Positions 1 to 12,100 of a stretch of 64,000 nt of DNA are shown here, in pieces. The first letter of the stretch is position 1. Every line of letters starts with the position of its first letter. Under the pieces are notes generated by a model that saw only the letters and a list, made by a program, of their open reading frames with translations, was not told the DNA's origin and ran no database searches. A program made the translations under genes and the position numbers. Source of the stretch: Rotaria sp. Silwood1 (lineage: Eukaryota > Rotifera > Eurotatoria > Philodinida > Philodinidae); NCBI GenBank assembly GCA_905250075.1, contig CAJNOP010000526.1, positions 1 through 64,000 of the forward strand, in the 5' to 3' direction.

Positions 1-1883
1 TACTGTATGAATAAAGTGATTTTTTGACGTACGTACAAACTATGCTTGCACTTGTTTCATTAATGTTTTTGAATCAAAAAGTGAATGTTATTGTTATAAT
101 AACAAAAAAAAATAACAATAACTTTCTCACCCCTAACCAACACCACCACCACAACAATAATTATTAATATTTTTTATTAATTTTTTTCTGTGGAATTGTT
201 TGTGGAGATTTTGCCTGGATTAGCTGTTTGTGGAAGTGTTGAGTACTTGTGGAAGGCGGTGGAGTGATATGCTTCAAAATTGCTATTTTCGATTAGGTGT
301 GCCCTCTGTCGAATTTTCTGATTGGTTCCAGTGAGGCAACCAATGAAGTGGTCACCACGATCGTGGTGATGGATCGTGTTGTGGTAGCTTCACATCAATA
401 AAACTGATAAGAAGGATAAACACTCATGTACCCAGGAAGAAGTGAAACGCTGAAAATGCCGTTTAAACTGTCATAATCATCCGTTCTGTTAGAAAACTGT
501 GATAAACGGCAAGAAAAAACGTGATCATCACTTTTCTTGCCATTTTTACGTCTAGTCAGCGTTTCCAAGCGTTATACACATTAAATAGTCTCTGAAACGG
601 TTATATAAGTCATTTTCTTCTTCGTAAAAGATAGTGAGAAATGTTTATGATCATCTTTTCCAACGAAAACAGCTGTAAATGCTCAAAGTAGATTAATCTT
701 TCTTTTTGGAACTGGTCCCCATAATTATTTATATTCTCGTGAATTTGTGTTTTCGATTGTTTCACAGTACGCGTGAAAGACATTTAGTCCGTTTGGAGCT
801 TCCATTTATCTTTTGATCTGCTGAATTACTTCAAAAAAAGTATTCGCTGTAGATTTAATTATGTGAAAAAGAGTTCCTTTGATTAAAGTAAGAATCCGCA
901 TAACATTAACATCATATGAATCAACATCATGCGTTGGTGCGAACATTAGAATATCGAGAAAATACAGGTTGATTTTATTGATTTAAAGTCTCAATTTTCA
1001 CATTGAAATCCTAATTTTTTGATTATGTTCAAAGCTCGAAACGTACGATACATTATAAGTTCCTAATATTCTCAAACATAAAATTGCTGCATTAGAGTTT
1101 TCATTACAAATTATCAACTTATCAGTATATGAGCTAATTGAAACTCGTTTTATGACAAGCAATACAACACTATTAATTATGAGCTACATAATTCAATTAG
1201 AAACTCTAGCCAAGTCAAAAGAGAGTAATATTTTCAGTTAATATATATTCGACAAATATATGTGGCATAAACAGAACGGATCTCATATGCTTAGTAATTG
1301 ATTGTTAGTCTTAATCAAATTGGAGAGATAGAATAGCAAAAGGAAGAAAAGAAAAATTTAAGTCAGGAAATAAAAGAAAAAGTTCAAAGAGAAAAGAAAA
1401 AAGAATAACGTTAGAGAAGGACAAAAGAGAAAATAAATTCGTCCAGCACATTCATTCATTCATTCGATGAAGATTGCTCAATAAGTAAACATCACTTCTG
1501 CGAGCAATATGAATGCATACAAATATAAGATACATGAATGATATCTGAATTTAATCTAAAATACTATTCAGATTACGAAGAAATTCACACATTTACTCTA
1601 TACGAAATGTGAATAAGGATTCTTATTGACCGTTGGTCGAGCTTAGAAAACCTGAGCAAAAAGATTCAGATAACTCTAATAGAAGAAGTCTTCAGAATTG
1701 AACGATGTAGAGGATTTAGTTTCACCTTACCTTCTGCGTTTATTTTTGCTTTTTCTTAGGATAGTATTTGTGGAAAACTGTCTTGTACATTCTATCGAGA
1801 TAGTTGACAAAATACGATATTCGTAGAAAAAATATATTATATAGAACTTATTTGTCATTTGGTAGCACCACATTCCATAATAA
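1..1883. other. Non-coding AT-rich flank
   Basis: No open reading frame with protein-like composition is seen on either strand. The stretch has poly-A/T runs near 100-190 and a purine-rich segment near 1320-1440. The only structure I can support is the inverted, CGTTT-rich piece listed separately at 429-565. Confidence 0.6.
429..565. repeat. Fold-back/MITE-like end with TACCCAG terminus
   Basis: The segment starts TACCCAGG, then GAAACGCTGA (443-452), and ends with the inverse TCAGCGTTTCC (555-565). Inside is a strong hairpin centred on TGATCA, with arms reading CGGCAAGAAAA and its complement. An inverted relative of the outer 45 bases lies at 7372-7410. This is probably a decayed DNA-transposon end or MITE. 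No target duplication was found. Confidence 0.45.
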
Positions 1884-2156
1884 AATCATTAGTGAAACTA
1901 AACTATTTAACATTTTGTAAACTGATTTATTAAGATCAATCAATGTGACGTTTTGTTCTAACTAAGAACATTATCAAACACATATAAATAGACAGAAGAA
2001 GAATATATATAAGAGTAAAATAATGTCATCGGTTTTTATTCTATTGTTTTAAGCATTTCAATGCACGGGGGGAGTAAAATTAATCCGTCTGCATTAGAAT
2101 ATTTGAAACAATAGAATAAAAAAACGAAGACATTATTTTACTCTTATATATATTCT

Positions 2157-5100
2157 CTGGCATCGGATTAGGTGTTTTTAGAAATATAGGAACTCGTATA
2201 GGATTCGACTTTCCAAAAATAAAGGATTATCGATGAAAAGTAAGGGAAATATAGGATTTTTTAACACATTAATTTCATCCAAGAATGCAGTCTTTATAAC
2301 ATCATGGTTCGGGATTTTGTATTAATAAAGTTAAGACAAGAGACTGAGTATTAAGTAGCATATGTAACCTACTTCTTTCTGTAAAAATAAACAATTAAAA
2401 GATATAGTTGCCAAGTTCATGAAATATTTATTTACAAGCACATCAATAACTAAGTAAGATAACTTATAAAACTTTACAAATAAGAAAAATAATCATAAAA
2501 ACAACTAATACATGTTCACAACAATATTATATAAACAAAGATAATGTTCCAATAAATCCATAAAAGAAAACGAAATGAACATAATCGTTTGTAATAGTTA
2601 ATAGATTGTTTGGATTTTATTAGATTTTCTTCAGCTTTTTATTTGGTGATTGTTCATGAACTAATGCATCCTTTCTTTTCAATCGAAGTTTATCAAGTTC
2701 ATTTGTTACTTGTCGCTGTTTTTCATTAGTAGCTGTTATCTTCTCGTGGCCACCAGCAATTAATAGTTTTGCAGCATATATTTCTGATAAGGAACCATTT
2801 TTCAGACCATTTTCCAATCGATTGGTTCCTTCTTGAATGAGATATTCAGCTTCTTTCATTTCTTTATCAAGATCTTTTTGTTTATCCAATAATTTCTTTT
2901 CTTCTTCAATCTGTTGTTGACGTTCAATTTGAATTAATTCTTTATTGTTATTGTTTGTCTTACTATAAATATTATTTGCCGTTTTGGCGATCAATAATTC
3001 GTCTCGATAATTACTAGATGATTTTTTTACTACATTGATCATATCTGATGTGATAGGTACCTGGAAATCAAATTCAAATACATTGAAATTTAAAATGAAC
3101 CATAAATGATGTTACTTTATGTGTTGAACCAGATCCAAAATATTTGACTCCATCGTGAACCAATCTCAAACCATTTATCGATGTTTCTGATAACAATGTT
3201 CGATTATCTGTAACAATATGTGAATTTATACTAAATCCTCTTTCTACATCTGCATTCCCATGAGCAATAATTAAAACATTTCTTATAAGTTTAGCTAATG
3301 TTTGATACTTTGGTGTACCATTACTTGTCAATATTGAAAAAACTTGGCTCCAATAGTAATCAATTGAATGATATTGAATGTGGTCAAGTCCATTAGAATC
3401 AACATACTTATCTTTGATAATCCATGATTCATCAATTGATTCAAAACAATATAAAATCCATTCGTTCGTTAAATTATCTATTTCTTTATCGTTGAATAAA
3501 TTCGGAATAGCTCGAGCAACTCGAAGAATTTGATCATTACTTTTTGCATCAGATTTTGATGAATAATTCAAAACTTGTAAATCACGTAAAAGAATATTAT
3601 CTAATGGAAGATTTTTTTTAAGATAATTTCCAATTGTTTCATAAATCTTTCTAACATCCTGGTAAAAAGATTTTTTCTCATCAAAATTCAGTGATGATAT
3701 TAATTTTGTTGTTTGTTCACCTAGATTAAATAATATGAACTGATGAGAAGAAATTTTAATAAAACCTACCAATTCTTATTTCTTTTTCAGAACGCCATAG
3801 ATTACTTTGATCCAAAGTAATATTTAATAATTCTTGACCAGATTTATGTTGAACAACATCTATTTTCAAGAATGATGAAAGAACATCACGAAATAATTCC
3901 GTCATTTCATGATACAAAACATGAACTAATGGTTCTTCCGATTGAAAATAAGTTAAGAAACGATCGAAAATATTCTCACATAAATATAAAATAAAATTTA
4001 ATTTGACTTTTGACAAATTCGATGATAACATCAACTTAATACTGTCATACCGTTTATTCTCTTTAATTTGAGATGGTTGTTTTTCTGATAAAAAACGAAG
4101 AAAATAGTCACACAACACATCCCATTGATCTGAAAAAGAGTAATGTAGAAGGGTGAAAAGAAAAAATGCACATACTTATAATTCGTTTCACAACTTTTCC
4201 CATCAAAATCCACCTAGTTATAGAAAAGTATAAAATTGTTTTTTCTAAAAGAGAATCAATTTCTTCTAAAACATTTTTAAAGTCTTCTTGTCGTGCAGGT
4301 GAACATTTAAACCATGAGTAAAGATCAAGACAAAAATTTTCGACATGCCATTTTGAAATTAACAAACCATTCTTAAAGGCATTATGAACGATGTGAATGC
4401 TACAGCTACCAAGCTTGAGCAAAGAACTGCCTTGTTTTTGCATTTCTGAATCAATCATCTTTTCAAGAGCTATATTCACATTTGGATTATCTCTTGACAA
4501 CATAAGAAGTTTTTTCAAATCCAATCCATCAGTAGCAAATGATTCAATAATAATATCACGAATTGTTCTTGCATATGCATGCCCTAATGTAACTGTTTTG
4601 TAAAACCGATTAACAACTAATTTTTTTTCATTGCACCAATACCTAAACCACATATCAAGTTGTTTCTTGTTTTGATTATTAGTTTGTTCATCGAATATAA
4701 GAACAAACTTGTCCGTTTTCTTCACGTCGTCGATTATTTTCTTTTTGAAATATGGACCTAAACCATGAGATATCACATAAGACATTTTGTTTGATTGAAT
4801 AGAAAATTTGGCAGCAATGCTAGAATCAGGAAACATCGATGAGAACATGTTGTTCAATTCGTTACACGAACTGTAACTGAATCCTCGTTGAGCAATATTC
4901 AATGCCCAAAGAATTTCCGCTTTGATAACCTGATCTTCGAAATTTAAAATTTTATGTTTATTGTTATTTGTTTCTAATACTGCAACAGAAGAAGAAGTAG
5001 ATGATGATGAGAATGAAGATGAAGATGAAGATGAATTGGAGGGTGAAGATGAAACAACGAACTTAACGTTTTCTTTCCATTGGTGCAAGATTTGTTTATG

Positions 5101-5889
5101 TTTTACATTCTTCATGTGTTGTTCAACTGCCTTCCATCCTTGATTTCCACAATCGAGTTCATTTGTTTGACATAGAGTACATTTAAATGTTGATGATGAT
5201 GGACCAGCTTTTAACCATATTTTCACAGGATCTTTATTCTCATCAAGTCGAGAAAGCCAATTTAAGTTAAATTTTGTTTGATTCTTTGGCATTAAATATG
5301 TATATGATTGTACAGAATAATGTTTACTGAAATTTATGATATCTGCAAGAATTTAGTTCAAGATTGAAATCAATTAAAGTCTTTTAATATAATATGAATG
5401 GCGTATTAATATGAATAAATATTATTTGTGTTTTATATATTCTATTAGTCTGTATGTATTTTATATATTCTATTAATCTGTATGTATATTATACATGTGT
5501 ATAAATAGGTAAAACAACATTGAAAAGGTTTAAAGAGTGCATGTCTATTGTATAAACTTTTTAATTCTTCACTTTCGCTTACGTATTGTCATACGAAGGA
5601 ATTTTCAGTCGACCGACGACGTAATAGAAAAGGAAAAATATCATTTGTTTACAAAGGATGTCGCCATGATACAGTTAATCTTTAAAAATACTTGACTGTA
5701 CGTTGATGCATCAATCCAATGATTAATAACTATACATAACACAACTGATTTATATTATTTAAAAAACTTTTTGACTTCTTTTTTGTATAAAATAGGAAAA
5801 GCAGGAAAAAGCATAATTATACAGGACAAAATACAGGATTTTTCAAAAAGATAGGAATTATAGGAAATATAGGTCGAATCCGATCCCAG
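2157..5889 (-). mobile_element. Complete autonomous-looking hAT transposon, 3733 bp
   Basis: The ends are imperfect terminal inverted repeats: CTGGCATCGGATTAGG on the left and the complement of CTGGGATCGGATTCG on the right. The subterminal regions on both sides carry repeated ATAGGA/AAATATAGG motifs. The element is bracketed by an exact 8 bp direct repeat, TATATTCT, at 2149-2156 and 5890-5897, which is the diagnostic hAT target-site duplication. Inside, on the minus strand, is one transposase gene with every exon in frame. An exact duplication, open coding frame and clean nesting in a palindrome suggest a fairly recent insertion. The call rests on the sequence; activity is inference. Confidence 0.9.
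2620..5292 (-). CDS. hAT-family transposase with N-terminal zinc finger, 4 exons
   Basis: I read four exons on the minus strand: 5292-4176, 4129-3770, 3720-3116 and 3060-2620. The three introns are 46, 49 and 55 bp, all GT..AG, and the joined frame gives 840 residues. A C2H2/BED-like finger lies at about residues 38-65 (CTLC then H..H), followed by a Ser-rich linker. The transposase core has an Asp in FDEQTNNQ, a second Asp in SRDNPNVN, the hAT TRW motif (SITRW) and, in the C-terminal dimerisation region, HGNADVERGFS with the catalytic-type Glu. The C-terminus is a charged coiled coil. The start at MPKNQT is the first Met of the open frame. AATAAA overlaps the stop codon (2616-2621). The protein would bind the element ends and catalyse cut-and-paste transposition in the nucleus. 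Function is inferred from the family; no inactivating mutation is visible. Confidence 0.88.
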
Positions 5890-6024
5890 TATATTCTTCT
5901 TCTGTCTATTTATTTGTGTTTGATAATGTTCTTAGTTAGAGCAAAACGTCACACTGATTGATCTTAATAAATCAGTTTAAAAAAATGTTAAATAGCTTAG
6001 TTTCATTAATGATTTCATTTTAGA

Positions 6025-6738
6025 GCTTGTTATTTTACTGAGTTCGTCGTCGATTGAAACTCTTACGCGAAGAAACATTAATTTTTTAACTCTTATACCA
6101 TAAAAAGAATATAATGCTGAGTATATATTCCGTTTTCAGTATAAATCTTAAAAGAACAACTAGATGATAAATATGCGTAAGTCATAAAGATTACAGTAAT
6201 CAAATAAAAAACTTAGCCGCTCTATTAACTTTTGTAGTAATAAATTACTTTTTATCTACGACAGACGACTGTTAAAGTATGAGAAAAAAAATAGTCTCAA
6301 CAATGAATAAATTTTAGAAGTACGTCAATAGTATTGCTGTTCAATATTTTCTTTTGATAAAATATACCAAAAAATTGACATAGTTTTATCTATGGTAGTT
6401 TTCCCCTAGAATTTTTCGTTTGTCGTATCAATTCATTAATTCTTTTTAAAAATCTAAGTTTCATTATCACATACATATCTGATACTAATAAACTAATTTA
6501 GATTCTTCTTTCATTATTCATCGAGATTATCATAAATCACAACTTTGTAACTAATTATATATTTCTCCATAGATATTAGAATAAACTAGACTTGAGAAGA
6601 TTTCGATAGAATATTTATCAGATGTAAGACAAACGCATCATCCTTAAGCGATCGACAAATTTCTAATTACCTACGAAGAGTATAGAAAAAAAAACTTTAA
6701 AAAACGATCGATGTGTCAGAAGAAAGAGTGTAGTCAGG
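6025..6738. other. Non-coding spacer
   Basis: AT-rich sequence with no plausible gene or repeat that I can support. Confidence 0.5.
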
Positions 6739-7070
6739 TTTTTGTAATATCTAAACGCATTCTAATGAGTAGGTCTCATTTTGTTTTCGAAAAAGCAGAA
6801 GTCAAATTTTCAACAAGTTAAAATATTTATTTAAAGAAGTGAAAGTTCATGCATCTTTAAAACATAAGTCATGAATAGAAGTCTTTTGAACAAATATCAA
6901 AACAAAAAGAGAAGTTTGTAGAAAAGACTTCTACTCATGTCTTATGTTATATAGATGCCGAACTTTCATTTCTTTAAATAAATATTTTAACTTGTTAAAG
7001 ATTTAATTTATGTTTTTTCGAAAACAAAATGAGACCTACTCATTGGAATGTATTGAGATATTGAGAAAAA
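6739..7070. repeat. Fold-back element, about 330 bp
   Basis: The arms 6739-6897 and 6915-7070 are reverse complements over about 155 bases. For example, GAGTAGGTCTCATTTTG at 6767-6784 is matched by its complement at 7019-7042. There are scattered mismatches and a loop under 20 bases. It has no coding capacity and is probably a MITE or fold-back transposon. No target duplication was recognised. Confidence 0.85.
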
Positions 7071-8269
7071 GTACGAACGTGTATTTTCCATCATCAAATT
7101 AATAAAATTAGATGAATGATCAAGTTACAAATAAGACAACGATGATTCTTGAATATTAAACCTTTTTTTCAAGTAAAGAATCGTTTACGACAGATGAAAT
7201 AATAAAAAATTATGGTTTTAACGTCAACAAATCACTATTTATGACATTTACAATTCGAAGTTTAAACGACAAGAGCATAATATTACTTTATGACATACAA
7301 AATCGTTTTTTGTGATAAACGCGTAATTTGGTCAATATATCATCGTTTAAACGATGTGACATTAAACATCATTTTAACGGCAGAACAGCGTTTCCTCAAC
7401 TAACTGGGTAAGGCTATAACAGATTATATTCTTTAGTTTCTTTGTTAATAAAGCTGCTTAAACAGTGTTGAATTCGGTTCAGTGCATAGTTCTTACAGGA
7501 TGAATGAGTAAAATTTCTTGCATAATGGTTTTGCAATCACTATTGATCCACATCAATGAATTTGATACTTGTATGGATTCTCGCTAAAATCATAAGCCAT
7601 TTGATTCAGCTAGTAATTCTTACAGCACGTATCGGTTTGTATGCATGCAAAAGAGTAAGAAGAGACGATTGCTTTCATGCGGTTGAGTGAAAATTAGGAA
7701 GTCTAGGGCTTACTAGTTTATGTGTATTACTGCTCTGCATCATTGACTTGAATGTATCTTATGTTAGTACTGCCTTCTTTTATTATTTATATAAATTTCT
7801 GAATGATTCTATTTCCTGTTTGTTGAAAAGTAAAAAAAAAGTAAGTCATTTACAATGTGACTGGTTTTGATTATAGATCGCCGTATCTACGAATGATTTA
7901 TTGACGTTTGACGAACAATAGTTAAGTCAAGTTGATCATCTTTAGGATAGCAATAGTAGATTAATTTGAACATAAAAAAAAAAAGATTACGTTGAGTTTT
8001 TTTTTCATTACATTTAGATGAAGTTCTGTCTGCGAATTATACATCTGACTCTGTTTTCAAATTTTAGGCGTATTAATTTTTGAAGAATTTAATGCATTGC
8101 ACATTATCATAACAAATTTAATCTTTTGGCTAAATGCTTTAAGAACAATACTATGATTACATTCTAAGGATTGGTACAAAAGAAACAACCAATTCTGTTC
8201 AATTGATATGACAAATTTCAATGAAACTTTAATCGTATAAAATCTCAAATTCGGTGTGAAAATATCCAA
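7071..8269. other. Non-coding spacer with one MITE-like end
   Basis: No gene is visible. Positions 7180-7410 are rich in CGTTTAAACGA-type palindromes, and 7372-7410 (ending ACTGGGTA) is an inverted relative of the sequence starting at 429. The remainder is plain AT-rich sequence. Confidence 0.5.
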
Positions 8270-8495
8270 ATAATTTCACTTTCTAAAATTGTTCTCTTGT
8301 TGAGATATTCATATAAACATAAAGATTCTCAAAGCTTACAATGAGAGTTATTACATCGTTACTCAGATATTGTGTATTTAAATATACTATGTCTGAACGG
8401 TGATATAATGACTGTCATTGTTCTACCTTGAGCGTCTTTGTTGTTGCTTGAATACCTTAACAAGAGAACCATTTTTGAAAATAAAATTATAGAGA
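8270..8495. repeat. Diverged fold-back, about 225 bp
   Basis: The arms near 8278-8350 and 8420-8490 are reverse complements at roughly 75%. The core GTTCTCTTGTT at 8289-8299 pairs with AACAAGAGAAC near 8458. The short open frames here are by-products of the AT-rich repeat. Confidence 0.6.
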
Positions 8496-9123
8496 TTTTT
8501 CGTATCTCACTTGAGATTACATACAAGTAAAGTTTTATCAAAATTTGTAATATCAATCAAATAAACTTGTTTATGGGTGTCGTGCAATTACCTCTAAGGA
8601 TTAAAGAAAGGTGCAAATTGAGAATAGAATATTCGAGTTCTTGCTCAAATTTTTCTGATAAGAAATTTATTACATTGTTTATAGTGACTGAAAAAAGTGT
8701 GAATGATTGAGTGTGAAATTAGCTATTGGATCTATTTTAAATGGATTTACACAATTGGTGAGTTTCAATGCATTGCCCATTGAAGAGGAGTTAACGAGTT
8801 GTTCTTAAAAATTCAGAATGAGTGGATGCTCATCTATAACTTTCTATGTTATTACTTACAACATGTTGTTCACGGCGCATGAATTGCTTTGCTATGGAGA
8901 ATCATGTAAATATTTGAATAGTAGAAGGTTGATTTTTCAATATCTATGGCAAGTAGAAGGAGATCGAATGGTTGTGACGGTCGAACAGGTGTACTAATGA
9001 TTACTATTCATTTTTCGAACTCGCAGGAGTCAAACGGTAAGAATCCTATGCTGATATGCAACGTCATTATTTTGAAATCATGTTCATTTTTCTCTTACAA
9101 CATAATCTAAGTTTTTATTTTAG
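8496..9123. promoter_or_regulatory. Upstream region and probable 5' UTR intron of the NACHT gene
   Basis: No coding sequence is seen. A splice donor (AAACG|GTAAGA, about 9037) and acceptor (TTTATTTTAG ending at 9123) would join an upstream untranslated exon to the first coding exon 3 bases before its ATG. Alternatively the acceptor receives a spliced leader. Promoter elements were not identified. Confidence 0.45.
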
Positions 9124-9126
9124 AGT

Positions 9127-12100
9127 ATGAAATCATCGTATTATTTAGATATTTTGCGTGGACGATCTCAACAATTACCTGATGTTCGATCAAAAATTGT
9201 ACGAGTTTTTGTTAGTTCAACGTTTTCAGGTTTAAAATTCTTTAAAAACGATGTCTTTCATAGAAAAAAAAACTTATTTTTTTAGATACATTAACTGAAC
9301 GAGATTCTTTAATTGAAAATATATTTCCTAAACTTAAAGATTATTGTCGTGAAAAATATGGATTAGAATTTCAGGTTTGTTATTATAATTTCAATTAATT
9401 ACAAAAAACACATCTTTGTATTACTAGTATGCTGATATGCGATGGGGAATTCAAACTGAATCAGCTAATAATCATGGAGAAGTTGCAACATGTTTAAAAG
9501 AAATTGAATTATGTAAAAAATATTCTGTTGCTACTAATTTTGTGGTTTGTTTTTATTGACAAAAATCAACTATCTATTGATCAATTGACATTAGGTATTA
9601 CTTAGTCATCGTTATGGTTCACGGCCAATTCCAGCTCAGATTCGTGCATCATTATTTGATTTATTAAAAGAAACTGTTCTTAATGAACAAAATGAAAATC
9701 ATGATGCTGAACTATTAACACAATGGTATCAACTTGATACAAATTGTATGCCACCTGCATACGTTTTACAGAATATTTCATCAATTATACCACATTTTAT
9801 ATCAAAAGTAATGAAGAAAGAATTTTTTTTTAAAGAATTGTTGTTTTTTTTTTCCACAGAATACAGATGAAGTAAAACAAGCAGATAAAGAATGGAAAGA
9901 TATAAATAATCGTTTAAGACTATGCCTTCGACAAGCAGCAGAAACATGTCTTCAACGAGAACAAATCATAGAACCTGATTATGATAATTTTTTTATATCG
10001 GGTAAGATTTTTATTAGTTTACTTATTTATATAAATTGATTCTTAGTTACGGAAAAGGAGATCATCAATGGTATTTTATCAGCAAAAGATGCTAATGAAC
10101 GTACTTTATGTTTTTTACGTGAAATTGTTGATATTCAAAATCATTTATCAGATGAAAAGGTACGAAAATATATCGATATGTCATCAGAAACAGTTATTGA
10201 TCAAGAAGCTGAAAAATTACTCGATCGATTAAAAAATGTTCGTATTCCAGCTGCATTAAAATCTCAAAACATATTCAAATATAAACTTCATTGGTCATCA
10301 AATGGAATTAACCGACAAGAACATTCTCAATACATAGAAGAATTTAATAATGATTTTTATACAGCAATGAAAGAACAAATAGATCGATGTGTTCAATCAC
10401 GTTATACAATTGGTTCTGATAGTTTACAACATGAAGTATTAGAACATGCTATACAATGTAAAACATATGTTGCTAAATTTCATGGAAGAATTGATGTCTT
10501 ATCTAAAGTATGATAAGAGATATTACATTCAAAAAAAAACAACTTTTGTTTTTCTAGTTGGAAAAATTTGTGAAAAATAATATTGAATGTCGACCATGTG
10601 TTGTTTATGGTGAATCTGGTTGTGGAAAGACAAGTGTAATAGCTAAAACGGCAACAGAGGTTAGTTAACTTAAGTTTCACAAAATCTTCAAATACTTTCA
10701 AACTTAATTCAAGATATTTAAATGGTGGCCTAATCGATCTGTTTCAGTTATTTTACGTTTTCTTGGGTATGTTAAATCGAATGAAACGAAAATAAAAAGG
10801 AATTGACATTCTTTAATTGATCTAGAACTACACCAGTTTCTTCAACTATTTATAAAACTTTACTTTCTATATCTGGACAAATTTCTGAATTATATAATAT
10901 ACCAATGACGGCCTATCCAACTGTGAATCAACTTCGTGATCAACTTGAATTAAATCTTCTCTCTCAAATACGTGATAATGAATATCTTCTTATATTACTT
11001 GATTCAATCGATCAATTACATAGTGATGCATATGATTGTAAATGGTTACCAATAGAATTTCCATTCAATGTTAAATGTATTGTATCAACATTGCCTGATC
11101 ATGGAAATATTTTAGAAAATTTAAAACATATTTTAATTGAAAATGAAAATTTATTTATACATGTTCCACCATTTGAACCATCAACAGTTGAAATAGTTTA
11201 TAATGATTGGCTTGAAATGAAACAGCGTTCATTAAGTACAGAACAACGTTTATTTATAAATAATTTAATGAATAAAAAACATAATATTCTTCCATTATTT
11301 ATGAAACTTATGTTTGATATCATATCTTATTGGCATTCATATGATTCAATTGATGAACGATTAAATCAATTGAATGATGTTGATGATTGTATACGTTATT
11401 TATTTCAACGTTTACAAACTATACATAATAGTGTTTTATTTAGTCGAGCATTATGTTATATGACAGCATGTAGAAGTGGTATTAGTCAAAATGAGCTTGA
11501 AGATGTTCTTTCACTTGATGATGATGTACTTAAAAGTGTTTTTGAACATTATATACCACCTGTTCGACGTTTACCAGGAATTTTATGGACACGAATTCGA
11601 AATGATTTAGATGAATATATTACTGAAAAAGAAGTTGATGATGCACCTGTTATTTATTGGTATGGATTTTATTTTTGAAATTCTTATAGGAAGTTTTCCA
11701 AGAACATTAGAGGTTTTTAGTTATTTTTTTCGAAAGATACAAATTTGTTAAATACAAATGATTAGATTTCCAGAAAAAACATCTTATACGCAATAATCTT
11801 ATGTGCTAATGTTAGCTTGCTTTGTCTCAAGATGATGTGGAAAAAAAGCAGGCATTGATGCACTGTAGATCAGGTTTGCCGTAAATTCAAAGAATTGTGC
11901 AAAAAATCAAGAACAAAAAGAAAGTAAAAAAGGCAAAATTTTTGAGAAATAGGAAATGTAAGATGATCTAGTTTCTATTAGTTACAATAGGTCTGTTCGA
12001 TACATTGTAGAAAAATATACAAAGAATCGATCAAACCTCTAAGAAAAAGCTTTTTAATAAGAAGAGTTACAAAATAAATCATTAGTTTAATTATCATCGC

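Larger units (their letters stand above)
1884..6024. repeat. Fold-back element (about 400 bp) split by the hAT insertion
   Basis: Positions 1884-2069 and the composite right arm 2086-2156 plus 5898-6024 are reverse complements over about 185 bases with few mismatches. The two halves of the right arm become continuous once 2157-5889 and one copy of the 8 bp duplication are removed. The centre near 2070-2085 is a loop of only about 15 bases. It has no coding capacity, so it is a palindromic fold-back/MITE-type element that predates the hAT insertion. Its own target duplication is not identifiable. Confidence 0.85.

Noticed and set aside
8057-8556. Two minus-strand open frames of 65-70 codons
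   Set aside because: They overlap a diverged fold-back and carry no recognisable motif.
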